This document shows positions 11,036-20,170 of a DNA stretch of 64,000 nt, one piece after another. Made by a program: the position numbers and the translations under genes. Positions within the stretch are counted from its first letter, which is position 1. Each line of letters starts with the position of its first letter. The notes below the pieces were generated by a model. The model searched no databases. It saw nothing but the letters and a program-made list of their open reading frames with translations, and was not told the DNA's origin. The stretch covers positions 62,001 to 126,000 of the forward strand of contig QXJR01000021.1 of assembly GCA_020975725.1 (NCBI GenBank). The letters are read 5' to 3'. The DNA is from Picocystis sp. L7 (lineage: Eukaryota > Chlorophyta > Picocystophyceae > Picocystales > Picocystaceae).

Positions 11036-11785
11036 ATGGCGCACTGGGCGCTGCTGGCGTCGGCCGCGGTGCTTGCGACACCCATGGGATCCGCATCGAC
11101 GAGCCAGGTGCGCGTGGTGGACGGCGACACGCTCGTGGTGCGTGGAACGAAGGTGCGACTGGCGGCCGTGGACGCACCAGAGCTCCACCAAACCTGTGGC
11201 CAGGAATTCACCTGTGGACAACAAGCCAAGGATGCATTGGCCAAAGCCATTGCTGAACGAGGTGGTGACGTGCTGTGCAGCTCAAAAGGCGGTCCGGATC
11301 GCTATGGGAGGACGGTGGCCAGCTGCAGGTTCAGCACCTCCAGGTTCCAGCGGTTTGGAAACCCATGGACCGACCGCAAGGACGGCGAGGAAGACGTGGG
11401 AGCTTGGATGGTGTCCCACGGATGGGCCAGGGCCTATCCACAATACGGCGGGCAGCAATACGCAGGCCTGGAAGAAGAAGCGCGCAGGAAAAAGGCAGGA
11501 GCATGGGAGGGGGAGTTCCAACCACCATGGGAATGGCGGAGGACGCACAACGCAGGACGCAAGAACGAGGCCACGCACACCACACAATCCTCGCCCCCGA
11601 AAGGAATGCCGATTCCCACGTGCGCGATCAAAGGCAACGTCAACGCGCGCGGGGAGAAGATATATCACTTGCCCGACGGGCCCTACTACGATCAGGTGGT
11701 GATCAAACCAGAAGAAGGAGATTCCTGGTTGTGCACCAAGCAAGAAGCCACCAAACGGGGCTTTCGCCCCATACGTCGTTCGTGA
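11036..11785 (+). CDS. Secreted or lumenal staphylococcal-nuclease-like protein
   Basis: About 249 residues. The N-terminus (MAHWALLASAAVLATPMGSAS) is a plausible signal peptide. The SNase fold begins with VRVVDGDTLVV and KVRLAAVDAPE, which supply the Ca-binding Asp and the catalytic Arg and Glu equivalents, and DRYGRTVASC supplies the second catalytic Arg. The region before the C-terminus has AWMVSHGWARAYPQY. The last 55 residues form a second module (CAIKGNVNARGEKIYHLPDG ... WLCTKQEATKRGF) that I know mainly from bacterial SNase-like proteins. The architecture suggests ancient transfer from bacteria or an organelle ancestor. Its predicted activity is Ca-dependent cleavage of DNA or RNA in a compartment. 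It starts 175 bp after the JmjC gene on the same strand. Confidence 0.85.
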   Translation: MAHWALLASAAVLATPMGSASTSQVRVVDGDTLVVRGTKVRLAAVDAPELHQTCGQEFTCGQQAKDALAKAIAERGGDVLCSSKGGPDRYGRTVASCRFSTSRFQRFGNPWTDRKDGEEDVGAWMVSHGWARAYPQYGGQQYAGLEEEARRKKAGAWEGEFQPPWEWRRTHNAGRKNEATHTTQSSPPKGMPIPTCAIKGNVNARGEKIYHLPDGPYYDQVVIKPEEGDSWLCTKQEATKRGFRPIRRS

Positions 11786-12029
11786 GCCCAATGTGGACGG
11801 TGTCCGCGGGCGTGCCACCGCCACCACGAGCGGAGACGTGTTGGACCCAGATGGAGTCCAGGCCGTGTCCCAACGCCGCCAAAGGGATCCCTCCAATGGA
11901 GTAAAAAAATGACGGCGGGACCGTCCTGCACGGCCCAACGATGGGGCAACGACCATGGCGTCGGCGTGGCCCGGAAATCAATCCAGCACGTCTCGGACAC
12001 GAGCTGGGAGGCTTGGACCACTCCCGGGG

Positions 12030-12848
12030 TCAGGCGCCCGTGGCGGACGGGATCGCAATGCGCAGGTGTTCCATGAGTTCGTGGTAGTCTTGGATCACCA
12101 GGGACGCTCCTGCCTGTTCCAGCCGCGCTCTGGGTTGTCCGGTCTGGATGCCCACGGTTGCGATGCCGGCGGCGATGGAAGCCGCCATACCAGCGGGCGA
12201 ATCCTCGATGACGATCACCGCGTCGGGCTTGACCCCGCACCGCTCCATGGCCAGCAGGTAAGGGTCGGGGTGGGGTTTGGCTCGCTCGCACTCGGCGCCA
12301 ATGATGAGGTGATGAAAGGAATGTTCCAGTCCCAATCCTTGGAGCATGACCTCCGCGTTGGCTCTCGGCGCGTTGGTGACGGCCGCCTTCTTCAATCCGC
12401 GCGCATCGATCCATTGCATGAATTCCACCAGTCCAGGGATGGGCTGCAATCCTTTCGCGGCGAGTGTCCTGAACCTGGCCTCTTTCTCTTCGAAGACCAA
12501 CCTTTGTCGCTCTGGATCCCATTCTGGGAAGAGGTCCATGGCGATGTCTACGTTGTGCCTTCCTGCGATCCACGTCTGGAAGAACTCCTCGTCGATTTCC
12601 TTGCCTTGGTTGTATCCCAGCTCCATCAGCATGCACTGGAACGTCTTCAGGTGCAGCGGATCGGAATCGGTGAGCGTTCCGTCCACGTCGAAGAGCACCG
12701 CTTCCAGTCGTCCTGGGCTCGGAAGCGCCATGGATCTCGCCGCCACGACCGTCCTGTTCCCTCCATGCATCGTCCTCTTCCACGTCCAAGCCCTGTGCAT
12801 GGCGAAGGTGGAAGGACGGACCTTTCCTCTCCGCCAAAGCGACTCCAC
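12030..12848 (-). CDS. HAD-superfamily phosphatase, plant At2g38740-like
   Basis: Single exon, up to 272 residues. HAD motif I is LFDVDGTLTDSDP (two Asp), motif II is the VTNAPRANAE region, and the distal motifs are KPHPDPYL (Lys) and VIEDSPAG (acidic). The cap region with AGRHN and the GLKKAAVTNAP stretch closely match a plant family of small sugar-phosphate-type HAD hydrolases, as I recall it. The substrate is unknown. The first 39 residues are rich in Arg and Trp and precede a second Met at 12731 (MALPSPGR); either a short targeting peptide is present or translation starts at 12731. It is convergent with the nuclease gene (244 bp apart) and lies 214 bp upstream of the 3' end of the HDR gene, on the same strand. 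Confidence 0.85.
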   Translation of the reverse strand: MESLWRRGKVRPSTFAMHRAWTWKRTMHGGNRTVVAARSMALPSPGRLEAVLFDVDGTLTDSDPLHLKTFQCMLMELGYNQGKEIDEEFFQTWIAGRHNVDIAMDLFPEWDPERQRLVFEEKEARFRTLAAKGLQPIPGLVEFMQWIDARGLKKAAVTNAPRANAEVMLQGLGLEHSFHHLIIGAECERAKPHPDPYLLAMERCGVKPDAVIVIEDSPAGMAASIAAGIATVGIQTGQPRARLEQAGASLVIQDYHELMEHLRIAIPSATGA

Positions 12849-13062
12849 GTGCGCCTCGGCTATGGCGGATCACAAACGAAGGAGAAAACCGTGGTGTGGG
12901 GTCGTTGTGTGGAATTGTGTGGAATTGTGTGGGGCGTGGTTACGATCCGAGGTGGGGCGCACATAGGAGGGAGCCAGGGAGGTACAACAGGAAATGAGGC
13001 CATGTGACAGGGAAGGATGGACGATCGGTCGGATGGCGCGGAGCGTGGGAGACGCAAGGACA

Positions 13063-14370
13063 TCACGCGTGCGTCTCCTTGGTGGCGAAGAGGGCGTCCA
13101 GCACGTCTTCCACCACGCGGTCCGGGGTGGAGGCGCCGGACGTGACGCCCACGCGCAGCTTCCCGGGCCGGAGCCAATCCTTGGTGGTCACCAGCTCCCC
13201 GTAGGAGAGACGGTGCGCGATGGCGTTGTTCTCCACGTCGATGCGTCCGGCGGTGTCCACCCAGTAGGAAGGCAACTTGTGCTCTTCGGCGATCTCTTGG
13301 AGATGGCTGGTGTTGGACGAGTTGAATCCGCCCACCACCACCACCATGTCCAGTTCTTGTTCGACCAGGGCGTACATGGCGTCCTGCCTCTCTTGGGTGG
13401 CGTCGCAGATGGTGTCCATGACGACGTAGTGCTCCTGCAGCTTGGTGGGTCCGTGCTTCTGGAGCATGGTCTTTTCGAACAGCTTTCCGATCCTTTCCGT
13501 CTCGCCTTTGAGCATGGTGGTCTGGTTGGCCACGCCCACTCGTTCCAGGTGAACGTCCGGATCGAACCCATCCGAGACGGCGTTCTTGAACTTGGTCAAA
13601 AACTCCTGCTTGTCTCCTCCGTTCAGGATGTATTGGGCGACGTATTCGGCTTCTTCCATGTCTTTGACCACGACGTAATCGGAGGCGAACGAGGCGGTGG
13701 CCACGGTCTCCTCGTGGTTCCATTTCCCGTGTATGACGGAGGTGCATTGTTTCTTCTTCTGCACGTCCACTGCGTTCCACACCTTGGCCACCCACGGGCA
13801 GGTGGTGTCTACGATCTTGACACCTCTTTCGTTCAGGAGCTGCATCTCCATCACGCTGGCTCCGAAGGCGGGCAGGATGACGACGTCTCCTTCTTCCACG
13901 CGTTCGAAGTCTTTGTTTCCGTTTTCGTCGGCCTGTATGAACTGGACCTGCATCTCTTCCAGCCTCCGGTTGACGGACGGATTGTGGATGATTTCGTTGG
14001 TGATGTACATGTTCTCTTCTGGATACACTTTCCTGGCTTCGTAGGCCATCTGCACGGCCCTTTCCACTCCCCAGCAGAACCCGTAGGATTCGGCCAGCAC
14101 CACGTGCACGTCACCACGCGTGCATGCGTTCCCTTGTTCCCTCATGGCGGCCACGAGTCCGTGCTTGGAGTAGCCCACGCCGTGCTCTTCCATCTTCTCC
14201 AAGCTCTCGGCGTCTTGGATCACCCGACGGGTGTACCTTCCCGTTCGGTTCAAGGAACGGCGGAACTCCCTGGCATCGAACCCTTTCCCGTTCGGATAGT
14301 CCTTCACGTCCTTCCCGGACGTCGCAGAAGACGCGAATGCACGACCACGCGCGCGCATCGCCATCGCCAT
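13063..14370 (-). CDS. HDR: 4-hydroxy-3-methylbut-2-enyl diphosphate reductase (HDR, IspH), plastid
   Basis: About 435 residues in one exon. The plant/cyanobacterial form of IspH is clear. The three iron-sulfur cysteines are C99 (YGFCWGVERA), C191 (DTTCPW) and C322 (TICDATQERQ); the HGKWNHEE and SSNTSHL motifs bind diphosphate. It catalyses the last step of the plastid MEP pathway, giving IPP and DMAPP. The first 50 residues are basic and Ser/Ala-rich, like a transit peptide, and include the green-type FDAREFRRSLNR stretch that precedes the catalytic core. The start is taken at 14370; the frame stays open upstream only because of a GA-rich repeat that would encode an Arg/Glu run, so longer starts are unlikely. 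The neighbours give no pathway context. Confidence 0.95.
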   Translation of the reverse strand: MAMAMRARGRAFASSATSGKDVKDYPNGKGFDAREFRRSLNRTGRYTRRVIQDAESLEKMEEHGVGYSKHGLVAAMREQGNACTRGDVHVVLAESYGFCWGVERAVQMAYEARKVYPEENMYITNEIIHNPSVNRRLEEMQVQFIQADENGNKDFERVEEGDVVILPAFGASVMEMQLLNERGVKIVDTTCPWVAKVWNAVDVQKKKQCTSVIHGKWNHEETVATASFASDYVVVKDMEEAEYVAQYILNGGDKQEFLTKFKNAVSDGFDPDVHLERVGVANQTTMLKGETERIGKLFEKTMLQKHGPTKLQEHYVVMDTICDATQERQDAMYALVEQELDMVVVVGGFNSSNTSHLQEIAEEHKLPSYWVDTAGRIDVENNAIAHRLSYGELVTTKDWLRPGKLRVGVTSGASTPDRVVEDVLDALFATKETHA

Positions 14371-14378
14371 CCACACAC

Positions 14379-14572
14379 CTCTCTCTCTCTCTCTCACTCT
14401 CTCTCTCTCCTTCTCTCTCTCTCTCAGTCTCTCTCTCACTCTCTCTCTCTCTCCTTCTCTCGTTCTCTCTCTCTCTCTCACTCTCTCTCTCCTTCCCTCT
14501 CTCTCTCTCTCAGTCTCTCTCTCCTTCCCTCTCTCTCTCCCTCTCTCTCTCTCGTTCTCTCTCAGTGGCAGT
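14379..14572. repeat. CT-rich microsatellite abutting the HDR start
   Basis: About 190 bp of almost perfect CT dinucleotides with occasional CTTCC or CAGT breaks. It begins nine bases before the HDR initiator codon, so on the HDR coding strand it is a GA-rich leader or promoter. A related G/A-rich and C-rich stretch continues to about 14660. Confidence 0.9.
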
Positions 14573-14848
14573 CTCAGGCAGCCACCCCCAGGGACAGGGA
14601 GAGGGAGAGGGAGAGGGACACAGGGACACAGGGAGAGGGGAGAGGGAGGCCTTCCCTACTCGATGGAGCACCACCGGATGTGTGTGGGGGGGGAGATTCG
14701 CTCCTTCCGTACACACCCCTCTGCCTCTGCCTCTCGGTCGGGGGGGGGGATCCATCGAACGTGGAGGACGCGGATGGGAACGGGTACGGCCCGTATCGGT
14801 GTGAAAAGGGGCGGGTGTGGGCGAAATGGAGACGGACCCGTGCGATGG

Positions 14849-14931
14849 CGGACCAATGGGAAGGACGGAACAACGTTCCCTCGGACCAATCAAACGTCGG
14901 GATTGGGGGAGGACCGATCGTACGGACCAAT
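14849..14931. promoter_or_regulatory. Cluster of CCAAT boxes
   Basis: The nonamer CGGACCAAT occurs at 14849-14857, 14882-14890 and 14923-14931, and an inverted copy of the core (GATTGGGGG) lies near 14901. The cluster sits between divergent genes, about 230-300 bp from the conservative start of the plus-strand gene and about 500 bp from HDR. CCAAT is the classical NF-Y target. The density here makes this a likely bidirectional promoter element. Confidence 0.5.
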
Positions 14932-15156
14932 CGGAGATCGGGAACTGCAGAAGGCGAGCGAACGCGGCATGGACGTGCGCGCGACGCGCCTCTCGCGGCG
15001 CCATTCCTCGCTCCCTTCGCGCCACAAGAGCGGGAATTCCTTCCCTCGGAACCTGGCGAAACAGGCACGAGATCGGGACACCCAACCCGTGGAAGAAGAG
15101 GTGCGCCTGCCCGCCTGGAAGGCACGGAAGGCGAAGAAGCGGGATGGTTGGCGCAC

Positions 15157-15495
15157 ATGCTGCAGATGCACTTGGACGAGGAATGGACGCCTCTGGACGT
15201 CCATCGAGACGTCGGGAAGGTGGCCGCCAGCATCTACGTGCAGGAAAGAAAGCGAGGCGTGGATGACCTGGGCAGCATCGTGCTGGCCGTGGGAACCCAA
15301 ATGACCGCCTTCGACTTCCACGAAACCTTCGTGGACAGCTTCCAAGTGGCCAACAAAACCTCCGAGCTGTTGATGTGGAAGATGGGAAGAGAAGTCTGCT
15401 GCACGTCCCAACAGGACCTGGACGACTTCCAAAGGTACGAAGAACTCCTGCGCAGCGAAGATCCGAGGGGTGAGGAAGGACCAAACACAGGTTGA
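15157..15495 (+). CDS. Small conserved protein, function unknown
   Basis: Minimal model of 112 residues. The coding strand has a well-formed sequence with LGSIVLAVGTQMTAFDF, FVDSFQVANKTSELLMW and an acidic tail. I recall similar helical domains in plant and algal, probably plastid, proteins of unknown function, but I cannot name the family with confidence. The frame is open far upstream; an ATG at 14845 would add about 104 low-complexity residues but overlaps the CCAAT cluster, so 15157 is the conservative choice. Another ATG near 14965, in a different frame, starts a basic transit-like peptide but would need a splice I could not find. Convergent with the DHHC gene. Confidence 0.5.
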   Translation: MLQMHLDEEWTPLDVHRDVGKVAASIYVQERKRGVDDLGSIVLAVGTQMTAFDFHETFVDSFQVANKTSELLMWKMGREVCCTSQQDLDDFQRYEELLRSEDPRGEEGPNTG

Positions 15496-15679
15496 GAAGT
15501 GGTGCCGTGAACGTGGGAGGAAACGCGCACGTTCCACGTCCATGCGCAAATAAAGGAAAAAAAAATGCTCCGTTGCCCATCCGAGAGGCCAACGCCGAAT
15601 CGAGACGCCACGTCCGTCCCAAGGGTCGCGGGTACGCGCTTGCTTGTAATGCACGTCGAAATTGCATCCAGGAGAGGTT

Positions 15680-16663
15680 TCAATTCCCAACGCCCGCTTC
15701 CAAGTCCCGCACTGCGGAAGGTTCCACAGAGCGGGGATCCTTCTTCGACCTGGATTCCAGTGCAGGAAGCGCTCTCTCTCGAAAGCTCACCTTGCTGGGC
15801 GGCGCAAGCGTGCACATGACTTCACCCCAGTTGCGCCAGAAGCCGCGGTCGTATGGATTGGCCTCCTTGCGCGATCTCCGGATGTTCTCGTAGGTGGTCT
15901 GGTTGGTGGAGACCAAGAAACAATGGAAGAGGGTCAGCCCGCCCAAGAACCACATCATCAAGAAGCAAAACACAATCAGGACGAAAGCGGTGGGCTGCCT
16001 GGCCAAGATGCGATCGAAGGACGTGCTTTTGTCCTCCTCCTCCAGGTCGTCGTGGGCCACCTTCAAGGACAGGGCGCTGCACACCAGCACGTACACGCAC
16101 AACGCCAGCGTGCTCCACACGAAGAGCAGGAACCACTTGTAGTTTCTCCTCCCGATCGTCGTGCCCACCCAAGGACAGTGGTGATCGAACTTCTCGATGC
16201 AGTTATCGTTGATGGCGCAGTGATGTGCCCTCGGTGGTTGGTACAAGTTGGCGGTGTGGTTCCATCGCAGCACCACCGCGTGCCCGTTCACCGTGACGGT
16301 CTTGCTGTGCTTGATCTTCCCGTGCGAGTCTTGGGGACGGGGTCTCCTGGGCACAATGCCTGGATCCATGGTGGCCGTGCGCAGCAAACAAAACAAACTG
16401 AATGCACACAAGCACACACCCACGATCAGGAAGGCCACCGAGTAGGTGCTGGAGAGAGACGGGAGCACGAACACGCAGAAGAAGACGCTGGGAACCAGGA
16501 CGAGAAACACGGAGACCACCAAGTTCTTCCAGTTCGGACCGAACATCAGCCTTCCATTGCAGCAGAAGATCTCGTTCCCTTGCCACACCTCGTACACCTT
16601 GGGTCCGTCCGCGCCTCCTCGTCTCGCACGCGACGCCGAGGCGTCCTGTTCCGCTTCCACCAT
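15680..16663 (-). CDS. DHHC-family protein S-acyltransferase with degenerate cysteine-rich domain
   Basis: About 327 residues in one exon. Two hydrophobic segments (about 45-70 and 78-98) are followed by DPGIVPRRP, the cysteine-rich region, then DHHCPWVGTTIGRRN and two more membrane segments (about 180-205 and 228-255), ending with TTYE/N and NPYDRGFWRNW, the family's post-TM motif. Thus the topology and the catalytic DHHC are standard. The zinc-binding part is not: where most family members have CDTC...RPPR-SHCS-C--C, this protein reads NHTANLYQPPRAHHCAINDNC, so several cysteines are replaced. It may bind zinc weakly or rely on another fold support, as in some divergent yeast members. Likely a Golgi or ER membrane palmitoyltransferase. 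Confidence 0.9.
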   Translation of the reverse strand: MVEAEQDASASRARRGGADGPKVYEVWQGNEIFCCNGRLMFGPNWKNLVVSVFLVLVPSVFFCVFVLPSLSSTYSVAFLIVGVCLCAFSLFCLLRTATMDPGIVPRRPRPQDSHGKIKHSKTVTVNGHAVVLRWNHTANLYQPPRAHHCAINDNCIEKFDHHCPWVGTTIGRRNYKWFLLFVWSTLALCVYVLVCSALSLKVAHDDLEEEDKSTSFDRILARQPTAFVLIVFCFLMMWFLGGLTLFHCFLVSTNQTTYENIRRSRKEANPYDRGFWRNWGEVMCTLAPPSKVSFRERALPALESRSKKDPRSVEPSAVRDLEAGVGN

Positions 16664-17386
16664 CCTTCAGCTCGACAGAGGGTCCTCGATTTCGCCGAAA
16701 CGCGCGCGCGGTGCGCCCATGGCGCGTCCTGAAACACCTCTCCAAGCCGCACCGATGGCTGCAGCCAAGCAGGTCGAATCGAGTCCCAAGCACCCTCCGA
16801 AGTTTACGAAAGAGTTAACTCGAGGGGCGGACACGGGTACAGGACTGGAAGGGGAAGGTGCTGGGGTCCATCCAGGAGGGTGGTGAGATGGCCTTTGCAT
16901 GGCTTCAGGAAGCGACCAAAAGACAGGGTCCAAGGTGACAGGTCCCCTCCTGAAGGTTGAGAAGGTGGTTGCACGGAAGGCTCCGTCGTCACGTGGCCGA
17001 AGCGTACCACCAACCAACCCGTGCCATTTGATTAGAAGAAAAAGACACAAGTACTGGACAGCTGTCCCGACGATGCCGAGGGAGCTCCATGCACGCGAAT
17101 CAAGCAAGGTGACGATGCTCGGTCCCGCCCTCGACTCATGCACGAATGGGTGGGCTGCGACAAACCGACAAGATGGCGTAGGCAGTTCCGACCATTGGTC
17201 CACGGGTAGGGAGAGCGTCCGACCTGGGAGGCTTGGGCGGAGAACACGTGGGCAGGACAAGGGAGAATCAGTGTTGGCTGAAGTGGATTGACACACAGAA
17301 GCACAAAGAAAATCGGTCTGAGGCTCTTCAGCTCTTGTCCAGGTTGCGGCCCGTGCACGTGAAAATGGGCGAACGTTTGCAGACCC
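16664..17386. other. Intergenic, upstream of DHHC gene
   Basis: About 720 bp between two minus-strand genes. It contains AGTTTACGAAAGAGTTAACTCGAG at 16800-16823, about 140 bp before the DHHC start, the same GTTAAC/CTCGAG type of motif seen before other genes. The rest would be the 3' region of the PHT4-like carrier gene. No convincing coding sequence. Confidence 0.5.
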
Positions 17387-18880
17387 TCATTCGCCTTCCA
17401 AAAACACTCGATCGCCTGTGGAAAAAATGTTCCACACCAACGTACCAATGCAGTAGAAAATAATCGCCACCCGCCATACTCCGTCCCACGTTCCTCTCGA
17501 CAAGATCATGCCCGTCACGGCAGTCCCGATCACACCCGCCAAAACACCGGCGGTATTGGACAAGCCAAGCAAGATACCTGCATACTGGGGACCGATGTCT
17601 TGGTGGTTGGAATACAGTCCCGACTGACTGAATGCATCCATCCCCTGCGCCCCCATCATGCACAGGACGGCGCCCGGTACAGTGGTGATGTGGCTGAGCT
17701 GAGCGAGGCAAAGTGCAGGTCCCATAAAGCCGATGGTTTGCATCGTCTTTCTGACGATCGTGACGCTCACTCCTTTATTCACTAATGTGTCTGCTATCCA
17801 CCCCCCCACGTTGACCATGATGGCCATGGTAATCCAAGGCAGGACAGAGAAGATCCCTGAACGCATCAGGTCAAGTCCCAAGACTTGATTGTAGTAGCTC
17901 GGCATCCACGTCAGCAGGATAAAAGTGCCCCAGTTGTGACAAAAGTGCGATATGATAATGGCCCATACTTCCTTCTTCGACAGGATGGTTTTCCAAGGCA
18001 CGCTGCTTATTTTTTTCCTCGGCTTGTCCGCATCCTTCATGATGTATTGCCTCTCTTCGGCCGTGATGTAAGGATCCACGGCTGGGCTGCTGCTGGCCAG
18101 CTTGGACCAGAAGTAGATCCACACCGCCCCAAAGCTTCCAAAGACGTAGAACACCGAGGGCCATGTGAACTGCTTGATCATGGACGGCGAGAATGCCAAT
18201 CCGAGCACGGACCCCGTGTACATCCCGCTGTACACGAGCGAGAGGGACCTCGACCTTTCCTTCTTCGGCATCCATTTGGAGAGCAGATTGTTCATGGACG
18301 GCATGGCCACCCCTTCTCCCACTCCCATGGCGGCTCTTGCCAGCAGCAGGGCTGGCAGTCCCATTTTGGCGGCCATGGGTGTGAGGCAGGTGGCCAAGGA
18401 CCACCACACGACCCCGAATCCAAGCACGAGCTTCCCTCCAACCTTGTCTGCCCAGACCCCGCCTGCAATTTGTGTGAGCAAGTATCCCCAGAAGAAGGAG
18501 CTCTGCACCAATCCAACGGTGGTGGAGTCCCAACCGAACTCTTGGGCCATGGGCAGGATGGCCACGCTGAGATTGACGCGATCCATGTTGCAGAGCAGGA
18601 AGGCCAGGAAGCAGAGCGTGACCACCGTCCACCTCCTCCTCCACGGCGCACGTGCGGCGCCTGGAGCCGCGTCGGAGGCCATGGCGCAGGTTTCGACCAG
18701 GCGTGGGATCCCACCGCCGTGCATCCGTCCCCGCCACCTCGAGCCTCTCGCCTCGCATGTGCGTTGGCACGGCCTCTTCCTCCTCCTCCTCGCCTGCACC
18801 ACCGGCGCATGCAAACCGCTCGTGCGAAGCAATGCGCTCGAAGACGTCGCCATGCCGACGCGCCGATCCAAGCCGAACAC
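17387..18880 (-). CDS. PHT4/ANTR-type anion (phosphate or ascorbate) transporter, plastid
   Basis: About 497 residues in one exon (or 488 from the Met at 18853). After an Arg/Ser-rich N-terminus of 75-80 residues that looks like a plastid presequence, there are twelve hydrophobic segments in major-facilitator order. Family motifs are NMDRVNLSVAILPMAQEF, GYLLTQIAGGVWADKVGGK, RAAMGVGEGVAMPSMNN and SGLYSNHQDIGPQYAGILLG. These define the SLC17/PHT4 group, which in plants exports or imports phosphate, and in one case ascorbate, across plastid membranes. The precise solute cannot be told from sequence. Its promoter holds several TTAACCTCGGG elements. Confidence 0.9.
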   Translation of the reverse strand: MFGLDRRVGMATSSSALLRTSGLHAPVVQARRRRKRPCQRTCEARGSRWRGRMHGGGIPRLVETCAMASDAAPGAARAPWRRRWTVVTLCFLAFLLCNMDRVNLSVAILPMAQEFGWDSTTVGLVQSSFFWGYLLTQIAGGVWADKVGGKLVLGFGVVWWSLATCLTPMAAKMGLPALLLARAAMGVGEGVAMPSMNNLLSKWMPKKERSRSLSLVYSGMYTGSVLGLAFSPSMIKQFTWPSVFYVFGSFGAVWIYFWSKLASSSPAVDPYITAEERQYIMKDADKPRKKISSVPWKTILSKKEVWAIIISHFCHNWGTFILLTWMPSYYNQVLGLDLMRSGIFSVLPWITMAIMVNVGGWIADTLVNKGVSVTIVRKTMQTIGFMGPALCLAQLSHITTVPGAVLCMMGAQGMDAFSQSGLYSNHQDIGPQYAGILLGLSNTAGVLAGVIGTAVTGMILSRGTWDGVWRVAIIFYCIGTLVWNIFSTGDRVFLEGE

Positions 18881-20170
18881 GTCGGCTCTGTCCCCTTTCG
18901 AGTTAACCCCGAATTTAAGAACCCGAGGCGTGAGGCACGGGGGGGAGACCGTACCGGTTAACCTCGGGTTTCGGGATGCGACCCCTTCCCCCGATGTTCA
19001 CCCCGAGTTAACCTCGGGTTTCCCCTGGGTCCGTCCCACACGCGCTGATGTTAACCTCGTGGGTTAACGACGTGTGGGACGGGGTGGGGAGGGCAGAATG
19101 GACATGACCCCAGGTTGGCCACCAGGATGGCGGTGCAGTGGACAAGGAGAGCAGGGAGGAATGGACATGGATCCATACATGCACACAAACGGAGGGGAAC
19201 AGCAGGGATGGAGGAGGGTCGCAGCGCAATCGGACGCTTGGACCCCTCGGCAAAACTCCCCGGGTCGATGAAGGAGCAGCAGCATTCACCCCATATTGCA
19301 ACGGTCCGCCCGAAGCGGACGGATGCTCGTGCTGTGAGAGGATCAATGCCCAACTGAACCTCCCTTTCGAACACCTAAGCAACAGAAGGAACGCCGTGGG
19401 CAACCAGATGAATGACGAGAAGAGAATGAACGGAAACAACAAGCACTCGCCGTGCTTGCCAACAGACCCGCTTTCCCACAACCAGATCCCTCCTTACTGC
19501 GCAGAAACATGCTAGCTTCAAAAGAAAACATCGACGACAAAGGGCAGTGTTCCTGTTAAGCAGAGGAAACTCCAGGACGAGGGTACTTGTGACCAGCACC
19601 TCCGTCTCAAGATAGATGTTGGAGAACATCTACCCTCCCATGTTTGTCAGAGGCCCGCTAAAGTGGGTGAAAGATACTGCAAAAATCCGTCTGGACCTGG
19701 AGAGCGAGTCATGTTGGAATGCATGGTTGACAGAGGGATTCTCCAGTCCTCGGCCTCTTCTTCGTTGTTTTCTGCTGCAGCATAGCAGTACTGCAGGCTG
19801 CGCAAAAGGCCCTCGCTTGCGTGCCAAAACCGCCACCTTACTCCAACCTGGGAAGCATGCCACTGATGCGCAACAAAGGCAAAAATATTTCGACACAGCT
19901 AGAGGGCATGGCACAATGGCTGAAACACATGCTGCTGTGGATGGAACCAGAAGTAATCCGATGATACAGTGGGCAGCTGTTCACACTCGGTCATGCAGAG
20001 CCACAAAAAGGTAGCCAGCCATCATCATCCAGCTGAGAAGAGATGTGTCGCTTTTGCATGCGCAAAGAATGCCCACACCGGGTAAACCAATCTCCTGATA
20101 GGCAGTGTGTGCCTGCGATGCCAAAAATGCAGATTGGCGATGTATCAGGACAGCAGCAAACAGTTCCTGA
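18881..20170. other. Intergenic with repeated TTAACCTCGGG elements
   Basis: The first 200 bp, just upstream of the PHT4-like start, carry GAGTTAACCCCG (18900-18911), GGTTAACCTCGGG (18957-18969), GAGTTAACCTCGGG (19008-19021) and two GTTAAC copies near 19050-19068. The remainder, up to the 3' end of the CDC50 gene, has only short frames without recognisable products. Confidence 0.5.

Noticed and set aside
12994-15495. Very long plus-strand open frame (over 800 codons) across HDR
   Set aside because: It is antisense to the certain HDR gene and runs through the CT microsatellite; only its last 110 codons look like a protein and are annotated alone.
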